NCBI GenBank assembly: GCA_032622095.1
Contig: CP136064.1
Span: 185,178,209 to 185,242,208 of the forward strand
DNA: 64,000 nt
Source: Siphonodentalium dalli
Taxonomy: Eukaryota > Mollusca > Scaphopoda > Gadilida > Siphonodentaliidae
Direction of reading: 5' to 3'
A program made the translations under genes and the position numbers. Under the pieces are notes generated by a model. The model saw only the letters and a program-made list of their open reading frames with translations, searched no databases and was not told the origin of the DNA. This document shows, piece by piece, positions 44,478 to 56,425 of this stretch. Each line of letters starts with the position of its first letter. The stretch's first letter is position 1.

Positions 44478-46977
44478 CACGTGTGATTGATATATCTGAC
44501 CGCGGTGTCACCAACCCTTGTTAGTTTTAATTTCCTTGTTTCATATCTTTGCAAATGTTAAAACTTGTTGATGTGTCTGGTTACTTGTATACTGTACATC
44601 TAGTACATTATTGTCAATAGAGTCCTGCCCGGAGGAAATATATGATGCAGCACTGAAATTCCATGCATAATCGTAGGAAGTATCGAACAGTTTCCATGTA
44701 CACTTTTAGGCACGCTGTATAGGCGTGATCACTCAAACCTGCTGTCATTTATGCAGCGGGAAAGTAATCAAGAAATATAGGTTATCGAGAAATAACCACA
44801 ATGGCAAAGTGTGTGGCAGCCAATTGTTTTACAATTTGCCGTGGATTGACAGCTTATGATTAAATTATTCCATTTTGAAGAAGAATATATCCTCTGTAAT
44901 ATATCCAAAATCCGCTTTGAGCATTTTGTGTAATCCAGGATGGTGTCCATGGTGGCAGTTACTATCGAAAAAATCTCATTTTTTTTGGTGATAGGTTCGA
45001 TAGCTAATACCAAATAAGTAATACAATAAAATACACACAAACAAAGCTTAGTCTTAAAGGTAGAATGTCTGTCCCAAAATGGCCGCCAATATGGGCAAAA
45101 TCGAATGAAATTTACAATTTGTGGAAAATTGAATAGCTAGTCCTGTACGAGTGAACAAATCTCGAATAATGCGAGGAATAATGATTTCAGAGTAATGGGG
45201 AAACTTTTGATAAGAGATGTGCGAATTCTATCTAATAGATCTCGCGAGAGAGCAAACGTAATTTATCTTGAATCGTGTGATATATGTGTAATTAAACAGT
45301 TAAATGAGATTTAATAGGGATGTATTGATTGTGTGACCTTTTCTAGAAGCAGAAATATATGTACTCAGAGCAGTCTCACGAATGTGACCGATCATCATTT
45401 AATTTTTATATCTACAACATAAAATCTGTCAAAATTCACTACTATAGAACAGTATGAGAGCTATTCATATAGTACTGGGTAAAATGTGTAGACCCTATTA
45501 TCCGTGTCTTAAAATAGTAGTCATAGATGTTCCTGTCAAGTGACGAAACGCGAATATTTCGCTTTATCACAATAATATACATGGTGGCAAACTATGAACG
45601 CAATTTATCAAAATAGGAATGAGTACCATAGACTATCTTCGATAAATTCTCAACTTACCAAAATTTTCTACATAACCTTTGGCAGAGTCTCTTTTTATAC
45701 CTGGAAATCATATTTGCTTATATTCACTAGGGCCTTATATATGCCAAACGTACTACGCATTATGCAATCGCAACAATTCGTTTACCCCTTCCCCCTAATG
45801 TTACACATACCTGCATAACCAGCATACATATGTGTATTGTTTATGAGTCACGGAGAGTGTTAAAAATTGAGTGTTGAAATGTAACTAATATTTACACCGA
45901 AAGGGTGTGCATTCAGTTTCTGCGAAACGTTCAGTAAATAATTATCATTCCGAATGAAAACTACCATGCACTGTGTGGCGAAACATTACTTGGTGTGTTG
46001 AATGCCCAAAATTATTTGTTTGCCCCGACTGTTGGATGCATTATAAGCAGAAAACCCGAACTTTAAAGACGTAAAACATTGGGGTTTACTTGCGTTGGAG
46101 AAACGATAACCCTTCAGATGGATCTGTTTTAAAGATATCTGTACTTTTAAAGATATTTAACAACATACTTGTAAATTACCAATACGTATTTTCGCTTCTA
46201 GGTGGTTATTCAATATGTTGCTTTCGGCATAGCATGGATTGGAGTTGTGGCCATTTTGACAGCCATTTAATGGCCGCGATTACATTACTTTCTCTCATTG
46301 TCACTCTATTCGCTCCCGTACTCTAATTTCACACAAATTGTATATCGAATGGATGAGTAATGCGTTCTGGTGTCGCCGATGAGGGATATAGTAGAAAAAC
46401 CAACTTTACACGGTCGGAAAATTGGGGATTTTATTAAATACAAAAATTACGGATTTTGGATTTGTTGTACAGGATGTATTCCTCTTAAAAATGGAATAAA
46501 AACCAACTAAGTCCAAATTTTGTCTAGGTCAAACCTTTTATCGACCAGACTACGATGTCCCCATAACTCCTGGGTCTATCGATCAGAAATTTTGTGCGGA
46601 TGTATGCTAGATTATCTCCTAAGATTTCACGCTACGTAACGACGTCCGAGTTAATACGTTATGACATCATGTTCAAATGAGCATTTAAATGAATATTCAG
46701 ATCTACAATCTATTATTGATACACTGCATGGGTTCGAATTCACAGCGCCACGTCTTCTCGAAACGTCCATGCATGACCGACTATTACCCTATACGACATA
46801 CAAGGCTAACATCATATAACTTATCATGTACATTGGTTTTTCTATATAATATGTTATAAGACGAAATCAATCATATACGAAATAAGTGTCATCGATCCGA
46901 GACACGAAATTATCCGATTCAACCATTTAACTCTTCCATGACTAGAGTTTCCTGAAATTTAGCAAAAAAAAACCTGT
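44478..46977. other. Unassigned; one dispersed repeat fragment
   Basis: No gene is recognised on either strand. The sequence at 46485-46560 (caacxaagtccaaattttg ... ttatcgaccagac) is an inverted relative of 41185-41255. A gggttcgaattc word near 46732 resembles a tRNA B box but has no matching tRNA body. Confidence 0.35.
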
Positions 46978-47052
46978 GTCAATGCATTCTCTTATAGATG
47001 CTAGTCTCCCATATAGGGAGCCTCGCATCTATAAAAGAACACATTTGCCAAA
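46978..47052. repeat. Small hairpin element, family 1
   Basis: The left arm, tcaatgcattctcttatag then atgctag, pairs imperfectly with cctcgcatctataaaagaac around ctcccatatagggag, itself a perfect inner stem. The left arm shares ccaatgcattctcttata-type sequence with the hairpin at 56093-56161. Confidence 0.7.
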
Positions 47053-49330
47053 CAAATTTACCTTGACCGTGTATCCTGTTCATGCTGTTGGACTGAATAC
47101 ACTCGTCTGTGATTGCAGTTAGCTCTAATCGGATAATGAAAATATATTGCGATGTTCAAAGTCTGAAGACATAATAGACGCACTCACTCATGCTCTCGAT
47201 CCAGGACATGGAAGAGCAGACTCTGCCATGACCTGGCCTACTTTCGTACCAGTGACATGACATTCGGAAATATTTAAAGGCACATATTGTGTTGGGACAA
47301 TTTTTTTTTTATTTTTTTTTATTTTTTTTTTGGCACCGTTTAACTTAACAGCAAGACGAAGCAGTGATATTAGTTTCTACCTTGTCATTTCCTTGACCGA
47401 AAATTTGCTTTCTTTATCTAAAATAGTGGTGATAAAAACAATAGACTATTTTGTTTCCTTCAGAATAACTTTGAATGTCCCGTATTAAAACAGCTAAAGT
47501 GGTTGATGGTGTGAAATAAGAATTTCAGGTTTGCAAAATCAAAGTTCCAAACTATATGTGCAACTTTAATTATTTTACGTTCAGAGTTCACCATAAACAG
47601 TATAATTAGTAAATTAACCATATTGAAACTGTATTGTAAATATTGGTTCGACAGCTATATGGAAAATACACAACGCTCGCGGTTTTTGCTTTTCGGACAG
47701 TGTGAACTTGAGATTATGGTGATGGCGAAGAAAATGCATTTCATTAATGCTTCCAATGTTAATTTCACGTTTGTCCTAGAATAAACTTGCAGAACAAGCT
47801 TTTACGATTCAATATTTATTTTGTAAAAACCTTACTTTTTGCAGATCAAAGCATATCAAATTCCGATAATGAAGAAATTTTCAAGGCTGTCCAGGATGTC
47901 AAACATATTATAGGAGACAAGATTATAACATATGAAATTTGTTTTTAATAGCAGATGATGCTTCTTATTGGAAAACAGCCGTTCGCTAATATGGCCATAG
48001 GCTAGCGCAATAACGACCCAAAGCTATACCATTCATTCGAAAATCGACGAACAACGTCATCGTGTTGAATGTATCTTCTGCTTTGTTCATAAGTATGTGT
48101 TTCCTTTCGATTCCACACGACACTGACACGAGTGTATTCTGTACCAATCGATGGCTCAAATGTATTCATTTGTTACATATATTCTATTGAGTATAAAATC
48201 AGATGGTCCCATAAATGACCGGATTTAGTGTACAGTACCCCTTTAATGCCATTTTCACTTGTGTGTATATGGTAATCTGGAGAAAAGGACTATATCAGTG
48301 TTTAAATATGTTTAAACTACTGGTATATGATCTTTAATCTTGCACCAGCACAGCTACCGCCATGAAAGGGTAAAGTAACTAAATACAATCCAACGAGTAT
48401 TTCACTTTGGGGTATCACCTCCTGGTTATGTGGTCCTGCTAATTTGCTATGGTGTTGGTGGTTCTTAATAATTGAGCAATGACGTTGGTAGGACAACATG
48501 ACTTTGTTAACAAAAAGTACCATTATTTTTTTTATAAACTGTCATGTTATATGAAATTTTGCTAACCCGAACGACTCGAAGAAAGGCCATCATCTGTACA
48601 AAACATCCAAGAACAGAAATTCGAAAATACTTTTTTAAAGACGTATTCAGCGTTCCATGGTAATTTTTACGATACCATCTTAACTTTACATTGATTCTAG
48701 TGTATAAACATGTTTGGAATAGGAACTGCTTCACGGAAAACGCTATATTGTTTGATACTGACAGTAAATGGCTGTACGTCGCTCACCTGATTGCAAAGAG
48801 TGATAAGACTGGGACTCTGATATACTTATCAATATCAATGAAGACAAGTAGTTCTCAACAGGAACATATCTGGAGGTTCTCCGTTCAGCACGGGTATTCA
48901 CCTTGAAATTTATAATTGCACATCACGTAAAATTTCCTACCCCTACATCTTTATAACAAGACAACCAGACCACATGCAGTTCTAACTTTACAAATTTCAT
49001 TTTGAACATCCCTCTTAGGTTGGAATTTTACAAATGGCACTTCAAGCTCCCCAACAGACATCCCCATAAAGTTAAAATGTGTGGCCAACCGGACATTCCC
49101 CCAAAAAGTTAAAAATGTGGTCATTTCGGTCTAAAAGATTAATCGGAAGTAGGACAATACGGACTGTTGGTCTAAAAATATACTGATTGGAAAATCAAAC
49201 CATGCGAAAAAGTCTAACCTATTTTTGGTGTGAAAACAAAATCGACAACTAACTGTTTAAAATTTTGATCAAAGTTGGGGATCACAGCTCACCCCTTGCG
49301 TAGTAAGGCATGCTTCTATTGTTGCAATCA
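47053..49330. other. Unassigned; poly-T tract and a repeat end
   Basis: A T-rich tract with interspersed A lies at 47299-47332. At 48150-48250 the sequence ctattgagtataaaatcaga then tggtcccataaatgaccgga matches the right end of the TIR element at 60897-61770, so this is a solo or partner-less end of that family. Plus-strand frame 48691-48906 is open but unsupported. Confidence 0.4.
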
Positions 49331-49820
49331 CATGCTAGAGTAAGATAAAAGCTGAATCCCGGCCCAAGGACCCTTCTTACCAAATATAAGTTAAATAGGC
49401 CCTGGTGGTTCTTGAGAAGAAGTCGTTTTAAGAATTACTACCGAGGAGGAAGAGCTATGGCCCTGGCTTTGCAGCTCTTTGATATCTTGTCCCCAATTTA
49501 ACAAATCTGAATGTGTGCCACCTGGGGAACATCCACGCCAAATATGAACCCATTCGGGATTATTAGGGGAAAAGTTATTTTAAGAATTACTATGGATGGT
49601 CCTGGAATTCACAACTATTTGACCTGGTGACCTCATTTGAACAAATCTGAATGTGAGTCACTCAGGGAACATCAACACCAAATATGAATCTATTGGGTTT
49701 TATGGTTCTGGAGAAGAAGTCGATTCTTGACCGACGTACGGACGGACGGGTGGACGAACGACGGTCGATGGGTGATGACTATAGCTTCGCCGGAGACTTC
49801 GTCTCAGGTGAGCTAAAACG
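49331..49820. repeat. Three diverged tandem units of about 130 bp
   Basis: Phrases recur in order: gaxcctxxxtaccaaatat, ggttcttgagaagaagtcg or ggttctggagaagaagtcg, ttttaagaattacta, and aacaaatctgaatgtgxgxc. Units lie around 49364-49500, 49501-49625 and 49626-49735. The last ends in cgtacggacggacgggtgga and gcttcgccgga ... caggtgagctaaaa. I recognise such phrases as a dispersed repeat of marine invertebrates; no protein is encoded. Confidence 0.65.
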
Positions 49821-50342
49821 GGACGTATTATGTTTTGGGCAGTCCGCCCGGACGTCCGTTTATATTTCGTATCCGGATGATAACTTTAGTTCTTCATGAA
49901 ATTTGTTAATGTAGAAGCATGAATACATATGTTATGTATGCATGCGTTCGTTGTTGAAAAAACGACATATAACTTAAGTTACGGGCGGCCTATCACAAAA
50001 AGTGTTTTCGGCAGCGTGCTCGGTGGATTAGCGGGCATCGATAATGACTGGGGAAAAATTCATCGGTGTAATCTTTTAACCACCTAGGGGTGGGCATGAT
50101 TTAAAAAATAAGTTAAACAAACAGTCTAAGCTTGTTTGTTGAACTTATTATTTGAACATTCTCGCCAAATGATAGAAGGACGTTTGTTGAACTTGTTATC
50201 TGAAAATACCGTCCCAGTGACTGAGTAAGAGTCATGTGTCTTCTGTATTTGTGTTATCAAAACACACCTTCCATATGCATAATATGCCATTGCAATGTAT
50301 ACTTTTATAAATAAATGGGAGAATTCATTCAGCAATGAAAGG
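49821..50342. other. Unassigned
   Basis: No gene is seen. The words tgttgaactt and gttaaacaaacag recur at 50110-50200, giving a weak local repeat. Confidence 0.35.
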
Positions 50343-50640
50343 GTTAAAGAGGCATTGTCCGATTAAACACCCCTAAATTACGATTTCTTTGGCTTCGGGT
50401 GTAAAAAATATTTGATTCGAATCGAGGAACCCACTCATCAAAGCTCAGAGTGATCAGATATCGATTTTTTAAATCTGTTATTCTCGAGATATGTACTTTT
50501 TCCGCCTGGCAAATATTCGTCAAACCTACCAAATTGCGGATGAAGATGGATAACTCAAAAACCAAGTGGTAACACGGCCAAATTTCGTGATAATCAAGTG
50601 ATAATACGGGCCAAATTTCGTTGATAAATAACACATTTTG
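50343..50640. repeat. Relative of the TTAA MITE arm at 50796
   Basis: Shares ggcttcgggtgtaaaaaata, tttgattcgaatcgagg, catcaaagctcag and agatatcgattttttaaatc with 50820-50940 in the same orientation. The inverted half is missing, so it is probably a half-copy. Confidence 0.65.
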
Positions 50641-50795
50641 GGAAATTGTATACCATAGTTGACAGTGGTTAACATTATTTTTGTTGTAATTGATCGATTC
50701 TGATAACGAAAGCGTATTTTAAAGAAATGTTGTTGTTGTTGTTTTTGTTGTTGTAAATTGATGATATGGGGACCGTCTGATCGGATTGGGTACCT

Positions 50796-51272
50796 TTAAA
50801 GGTACTCAACCCGATAAAACTCCTCTCAATTACTATTCCAATGGCTTCGGGGGTCAAAAATATTTGATTCGAGTCGAGGTAGTCACCCATCAAAGCTCAG
50901 ATTTGTTAGATATCGATTTTAGAAATCTATTATTTTTCATTATCGGGAATACTATCTGGCCCAGAACTCAGTCAAAGTTGCGTTAAAATTACCACTTGAT
51001 TTTAGAGTTATCCATCCTTGTCTGTTTGAATAGATTTGGAGAACACATCCAGAGCAGATTACGGCAGTTAGTAGTACTGATCTCGAGTTTATAACAAATT
51101 TCAAAAATCAATATCTAATAACTTTGAGCTTTGTTTGATGGGTTCCTCGACTCGAATCAAATATTTTTTACCCCCAAAGCCAAAGAAATAGTAATATAGG
51201 ACCCTCCGATCGGATTGTTGTTGTTGGAATCTGTTGAGATGGGGACCCTCTTTACGGGTTGAGTACCTTTAA
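50796..51272. mobile_element. TTAA-flanked MITE (piggyBac-like target), 469 bp
   Basis: TTAA occurs at 50796-50799 and 51269-51272. Immediately inside are perfect 14-bp inverted ends, aggtactcaacccg. Subterminal sequence is also inverted over about 90 bp (ggcttcgggggtcaaaaata / tattttttacccccaaagcc; gattcgagtcgagg / cctcgactcgaatc). It has no transposase. TTAA target duplication is the hallmark of piggyBac-type elements. Confidence 0.8.
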
Positions 51273-51644
51273 GCACAATATACTATTCAGCAGTACATCT
51301 ATATATACAGAAGCAGATAGCTATATAGTCGGTCCCTTATTTGGGCTGAGAAATAATACGAAGGTATCACAAAATAATATATAATATTCACATCTCCATG
51401 ACTCTTAAACAAAATCGTATGTATCTTGTTAAGATTGCGAAGTATATCGTATGTCTGTACACAATGGATAACAATGCTATATGTACATCACCATGATTCA
51501 TTGACAAAATAATGCCTTAATAGCCAGGCTAAGAAGTAATATGCACATATAGAACAATATAGGATGTGTACGACGCATTAATATGTTGTTCAGACATAAT
51601 CATAGTTTCTGATAATTATGAACGACGATTTGAGATTAATATAT
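51273..51644. other. Unassigned
   Basis: AT-rich, with no gene or repeat recognised. Confidence 0.35.
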
Positions 51645-52665
51645 ATTACCACTTTATATGACGTTCTCTAGGCCATTAATAGTTTTTCGGGGCGTTCCAA
51701 ATAGCATATTGTTACCAAAACATCGGGCCGCGGGCCGATAATGAGAAGGTCTGTTCATTATCGGCCCGCGGCTCGGCAACTAACCGGAAGTTCATATCAC
51801 GTTTATTATCACGTCCCTTCAAAATCCGACTTACCGTCTTTATTTTAAGAAAATAATGGAAGATGTACCACATTTTTCCAACACTGTAGTGATTTTATGA
51901 TTGGAAATCACGCTAAATGATTGTATTGTTGTCGCAAGCGTATAAGTACACATTAACAACGTTAGCTGTCAACCTCTCATCATTTGTCACTCGTCTTCAC
52001 TGCTGGTTTTTTCTCTCCTATTTTCTAGACTCCGTATCAAGTCTGAATGAACATCCACTCGCAGAAAGTGTCATGGCTGGGGCCACATTTCACGACAGCA
52101 CAATTAACATGCACTACAAATGATTATTAACTTACATGTAGTGTTAAAGTTTAATTGAGTTAGTGTTCAAATTATATCAAATTTAATTGTTCTTGGAAAT
52201 GTCTCTCTCTCTTAATCTACAGCATTATTCCCACCTGATACAGACCAATGTTACTCTGTAGTATTAAGAGTTATTACCCTTTGGCAATGTTAGGATTTTA
52301 GCTTTTCAAAGAGCCTGTGGCATGCTTCAATGGCTGGCGTGGCATGTCACATACCCTTTACCACTGAGGCCTTTTAACTAATAGTTTTGTATTACTACAG
52401 AGTAACATTGGTCTGTATCAGGTGATTATCATCAATTGGATCAAATATCCGTATATGTGGTAATAATAGTGACAACATGATCGTATCGGGAATTATGGTT
52501 CATTAACCGCCCTCTGGAATGATTAACAACCATCGGCCTAATAACGGCCCTCGACATCGTCTCGGGCCGCTTATAGGCCTTTGTGTTGTTAATCATTAAT
52601 GCCGGGCCAATAAAAAACCATAACGCCCTCAAAAATCGTGGTTAACGTTATTGTTATAATATTGA
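51645..52665. mobile_element. Non-autonomous element with terminal hairpin, copy 2
   Basis: Second copy of 25838-26556, diverged and enlarged by a 193-bp MITE. The internal inverted repeat gggccgataatgagaagg ... cattatcggcccg (about 51729-51770) is kept. It ends with the eroded hairpin at 52476-52640. Confidence 0.75.
52232..52424. mobile_element. 193-bp MITE with perfect 32-bp inverted ends
   Basis: The left end, cacctgatacagaccaatg and onward (52232-52263), is the exact complement of 52393-52424. It is absent from the matching site in copy 1 (near 26315), so it is an insertion polymorphic between copies. Flanks attatt/attatc hint at a target duplication but do not prove one. There is no coding sequence. 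Confidence 0.9.
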
Positions 52666-53259
52666 ATTGTCAATAATGATGTCCTGCAACAAATTATCAT
52701 TAGCATTTTTACACATCTGGGCCATATACTAGATATAATTGCAAGTATGGTGAATTGAGCCGCGCCGAATATGTCGAGTACTATAAGTAAATATACAGAT
52801 GGCTCTATCGCCGTTAAGATCATATATATAAATCATTTCTCGTCGATGTATGATGCAAATTGAGAGTTATTGACATATGCTGAATCATAATAATCAACAA
52901 TACACCAGCAGAAATTCGGTCGAATGCCATAAAACACAAATCACAAAATTAGTGAATTGCAAAGGAAAGCTCATATTACAAGAAACTAATTTGTCCGAAT
53001 ATTAAATTTCCTAACTTTGTTGAGATAGGCCCTATATAATTAAACTGTTATTGAAAGCATCTCCTGGCTAAAATATGAATGAAAACTTATTATTTGACTA
53101 CACATTTGACTAAGATTTAAGATTAAATAATTCATGAAGTATATTATCTGTTCCACAACTAAACTACTCAAACACCATAACTCTACCTTTATTACGACTG
53201 ATATTTATCATAACTCAACTACAGATGTGTAGTCTGCAACCAACACTTTCATCCTAACT
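52666..53259. other. Unassigned
   Basis: AT-rich; no gene or repeat recognised. Confidence 0.35.
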
Positions 53260-53450
53260 TTCCTGATCTGCCATCTTGCTATTTCCTGTGTCCCCTATCT
53301 TTTGTATATACTTTTCACGTGTTTTTTCTCATTTATTGGTTTCAATGTAAACGTTTATTTTTGCCATTATGTTATTTGAGGAGAAGCCCGAGTGTCCATC
53401 AGGGGATGTGGCCAATCCTCTTAAAACAAATAAAGAATTAAATTAAATAC
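53260..53450 (+). mobile_element. LINE 3' tail-like fragment
   Basis: A pyrimidine-rich stretch, then gaggagaagcccgagtgtcc and ccaatcctctt, then aacaaataaagaattaaatt. This layout is close to the tails at 16300-16470 and 20820-20960, although the words differ. No coding sequence remains. Confidence 0.45.
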
Positions 53451-54184
53451 AACAATCGTGCTTTATTGTATAGGGTCCTGGAGTTATTTCAGAAACCTAT
53501 TATTTTCTCCGTTGTGTTCGAATGAGTGTTCTTTGCTTGTTGTTCGAATGGTGTCTTGCACTGCCAACCTATTCTCGTGCAAATAGCTTTATATTGAACC
53601 TAAATATCCACATAGTTCATAGTGGACATATTTGATTCTGAAATAAGTCCACAGTGAACCTTCACCCGTAATTTCTTTGAATGGCGCGGGCCACAGCGAA
53701 AACACATTATCACCTTAAATATGCTTGTTTTTTAACCTATTGCTCGAATAGTGTCATATTGGGCTTATTTCGCTTTTAAAATGCGTTCATATTCAGCTTA
53801 TGACACAGGAGGTTCGTTCCGCAAGAAACACCGAACACTGAAACTCTCAGACTTATAATGTTCACAAGAAACCGTACGTAGGACATATATATCTAATAAC
53901 ATTTGCTCTTTTGTTCTCGCGGGCGTCTTACATATACATGACTAGCTTGTCTTTTATTACACGCTTGTTCATAGAAGTACAGTGTTATTGCTGTTCCATG
54001 TTCCATACGCATGTCGTTGACGTAAAATAACGTACATGTTATGACGTTCGCCTCAACCATAAAACTGGAACTATTTAAATAAAAGAATCACCACACATGA
54101 AAAACACGCCCTGTATGAGCCTAAATAAACCTTCTAATCCTGTATTTTTAATGCACGGATTCTAGGACGCGAAGCGTGTAATAA
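53451..54184. other. Unassigned
   Basis: No gene or repeat recognised. The final 30 bp lead into the palindrome. Confidence 0.35.
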
Positions 54185-54342
54185 ACACAGAACGACACGA
54201 TGTGTAAATGGGTTTGTCGATACGGCACTCGTGCTGTCGCGGAAGGATATAACTCGAGGCGCAAACGCCTCTCGTTCTATCCTTCCGCGACAGCACGAGT
54301 GCCGTATCGACAAACCCATTTACACATCGTGTCGTTCTGTGT
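54185..54342. repeat. Perfect palindrome: 65-bp arms, 28-bp loop with inner stem
   Basis: The left arm (54185-54249, acacagaacgacacgatgtg to cgcggaaggata) and right arm (54278-54342) are exact reverse complements over all 65 bases. The 28-bp loop contains gaggcg and cgcctc around caaa. The arms have a higher GC content than the flanks. Perfect identity implies a very recent origin or active homogenisation. Both strands read as overlapping artefactual frames here. Confidence 0.95.
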
Positions 54343-55347
54343 ATGTATGTTGAAACTTTAACCCCTTCTATACTAAATGGAGTCTCCGACTCAATAAAAA
54401 ATAATGCATTGGAATGGCACATTATTCATCTGGAGGGATGTTCAGAAAATATAATCAGACTACAGATAATCGAATGTGCAGATGTGCAGATATTTATTGG
54501 TGGGAAATGTCCAGATAATGAATATTTAGTAAACAAATGATTATCCGACAGCGATTTTCATGCAATTTGAGCGAATGCTTTTTGTGACGTATTCATATTT
54601 TAAATCCTTTCACAAGATTCTCATTGTACTCAGGTAATGATTACTACATGCATCCCATTCAACTATGTGTGAGATGTATGACATGAAGATGCTATGTACA
54701 TAAAAACTTCAGTCATTTTTATACTTATCAACATTTACAAATATAACAATTATATCGCAAATCCTGTTTTACATATAACTTATAATTTATTATATGTTTT
54801 ATGAGATTTATCGTAATAATCCACATGGAAACGATATGGGTGAACAATCCTGTATACCATAATTGCATGCCTATAGTCTATTGTGTTCACAACACCTATT
54901 TTGTAAACTTCATTTCTACACCCTATTGTGGGTTTTCAGCTTCCTACTGTGGGTATAAATTTCAACTGTGGGTGTAAATGTTCAAACGTAATTTCATGGG
55001 TTAAACGTGTATAACCGTAGAAGAACTACATCGTAGTTAGCAAAATAGTTCCTATGTCACATTCATTTAAAATTGGAAGTTGTCATGATATAAATTAGAT
55101 ATGAGGAAAGTTACCTGTATTTCAATCAAATGTAGCATTGTAGCTTGCTAGTGTTATATGAACTATATGAAACATATGAATGGTAATTCCAAGTGACTGA
55201 TCGCTCAGAAACAGGCTGACGTCATGACGTAAATGTTTGCATCACTACGCGTGACCCACACATGCTGATAGCGTCGTGTTTGTGTTTCTCAGTGAGAAAA
55301 CAACGGAATAGGAACAAATACAAAATGAAAATTATGGCATAAATAAA
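54343..55347. other. Unassigned; one open stretch on the plus strand
   Basis: The plus-strand frame at 54343-54540 (TLTPSILNGVSDSIKNN ... IFIGGKCPDNEY) is open from inside the palindrome and has gene-like composition, with a possible donor (gtaaac) near 54529. I do not recognise it and no acceptor is visible. The rest is AT-rich. Repeats of the word ctgtgggt occur at 54927-54980. Confidence 0.3.
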
Positions 55348-55488
55348 ATACACCCATAATAGACGAGAGTACAACATGTTCACCACTCGTGGCATTGTGG
55401 ATTTAACCATTCGCCTAAAGGCTCGTGGTTAAAACCACAATTCCACTCGTGGTGAAAATTTGGTATTCTCGGCTACTATGGGTGTATT
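55348..55488. repeat. 141-bp imperfect hairpin
   Basis: aatacacccataatag pairs with ctactatgggtgtatt. ttcaccactcgtgg pairs with ccactcgtggtgaa. gtggatttaaccattcg pairs with cgtggttaaaaccac. Because of the symmetry, both strands encode a similar peptide (VVKIWYSRLLWVY type), which is not taken as a gene. Confidence 0.8.
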
Positions 55489-55920
55489 CTACATGTATAA
55501 GTCTACGTGATAGAGCATGTTCACGAGAACAGATTGAACTGTGTGGGTACATTCACACGCTGCTAAATTTGCCTGACAATGTTCATACAATTCGTCGTAT
55601 AGAGGGATCTGGTGTGGTAGTGTGTGACAAGCTACTTATAAAAACCACACAAAACAGTTTACTACCTGTGCAGTGGATGTATATGTAGTATTTAAGTTGT
55701 TATACGACTGACATGTTCTCGAAAAATTAGCCTTCACGTATCTGGCAAGTATCAATCGTGATATGTCATCGCTCAAATCGAACACACACACACACACACA
55801 CACCCCCACACCCTCACACATATATGTATTCTGTAAATCCAGAATTCAAAAGTGTGCAATGTATAGTTAGCCTTCTAGGAAGAATTTCACGAAAATTTAT
55901 CAGACAATGTTGCCAGCTTT
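55489..55920. other. Unassigned; open stretch and (AC)n
   Basis: The plus-strand frame continues to 55688 (SREQIELCGYIHTLLNLPD ... LLPVQWMYM) without a recognisable domain. An (AC)n microsatellite lies at 55783-55804. Confidence 0.3.
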
Positions 55921-56212
55921 TGAACCCTTTCAGTACCAGGGGCCTATGAGTATCATAGGCCCTAATTTACGGTCTGTAAAATCGGCCCTAAAAAAAATAA
56001 AAACCCCTTCTTTTTTTTTTTTAGATTTTTAAAAAATTATTCAAATTGTAAAAAAATGTAAAAAATAATAACAAATGATGAAAAATTGTTAGGCCAATGC
56101 ATTCTCTTATATATGCGAGGCGACCTATGGTCGACTCGCATATATAAGAGAATGCATTGGCACAGGGTATATGGGTTGATACAAAAATCGGACCTGGCAC
56201 TCAAAGGGTTAA
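55921..56212. mobile_element. TTAA-type MITE with nested hairpin
   Basis: The right end reads cctggcactcaaaggg followed by ttaa (56209-56212). The left end reads ccctttcagtaccagg preceded by tgaa, a one-base change from ttaa. Inverted ends of about 20 bp and a TTAA-like flank fit a piggyBac-type MITE. The centre is A/T-rich with a poly-T tract (about 56011-56024) and contains the hairpin at 56093-56161. Confidence 0.65.
56093..56161. repeat. Small hairpin element, family 1, second copy
   Basis: Arms gccaatgcattctcttatat then atgcgaggcgacc are mirrored with one mismatch around tatg. It shares its outer arm with the hairpin at 46978, 9 kb away. Confidence 0.9.
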
Positions 56213-56286
56213 AGGTAGTCTGCCAGCTTTTTAAAGGTAGTCTATACCAGTTCGCTATACTGGTTCACATAATCACACATATGAAG

Positions 56287-56425
56287 CTATATTTTGCTTT
56301 CCCGATCACTTTTTTCTTCAATGCTGGTGTCGACCTCATTCATGTCCTCTTCAGGGGCGATGTAGAATGAAGGTTTCTTCTTGGGTTCCCTCGGTTCTTT
56401 TGAGCGACGTTTGCCATGGCCGTTC
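56287..56425 (-). CDS. SLC4: SLC4-family bicarbonate transporter, last coding exon
   Basis: The acceptor ctgtctccacag precedes G at 56425. One base completes the split codon from the exon at 57666, and 45 codons run to TAG at 56287-56289. The peptide is the cytosolic tail end: basic (GHGKRRSKEPREPKKK), then acidic (IAPEEDMNEVDTSIEE), ending in ESKI. The last residues fit a class I PDZ-ligand pattern (Ser at -2, Ile at the end), as also seen at the ends of some vertebrate sodium bicarbonate cotransporters. Function in this exon would be in trafficking or anchoring, not transport; that role is inferred from the family. Intron phase agrees with the upstream exon. Confidence 0.75.

Noticed and set aside
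46720-46760. tRNA B-box-like gggttcgaattc
   Set aside because: No A box, acceptor stem or cloverleaf could be drawn around it.
48691-48906. Plus-strand frame of 71 codons
   Set aside because: No splice sites, domain or neighbouring exon; the length is within chance expectation.
54134-54422. Frames across the 65-bp-arm palindrome
   Set aside because: The same peptide arises on both strands by symmetry; there is no independent evidence.
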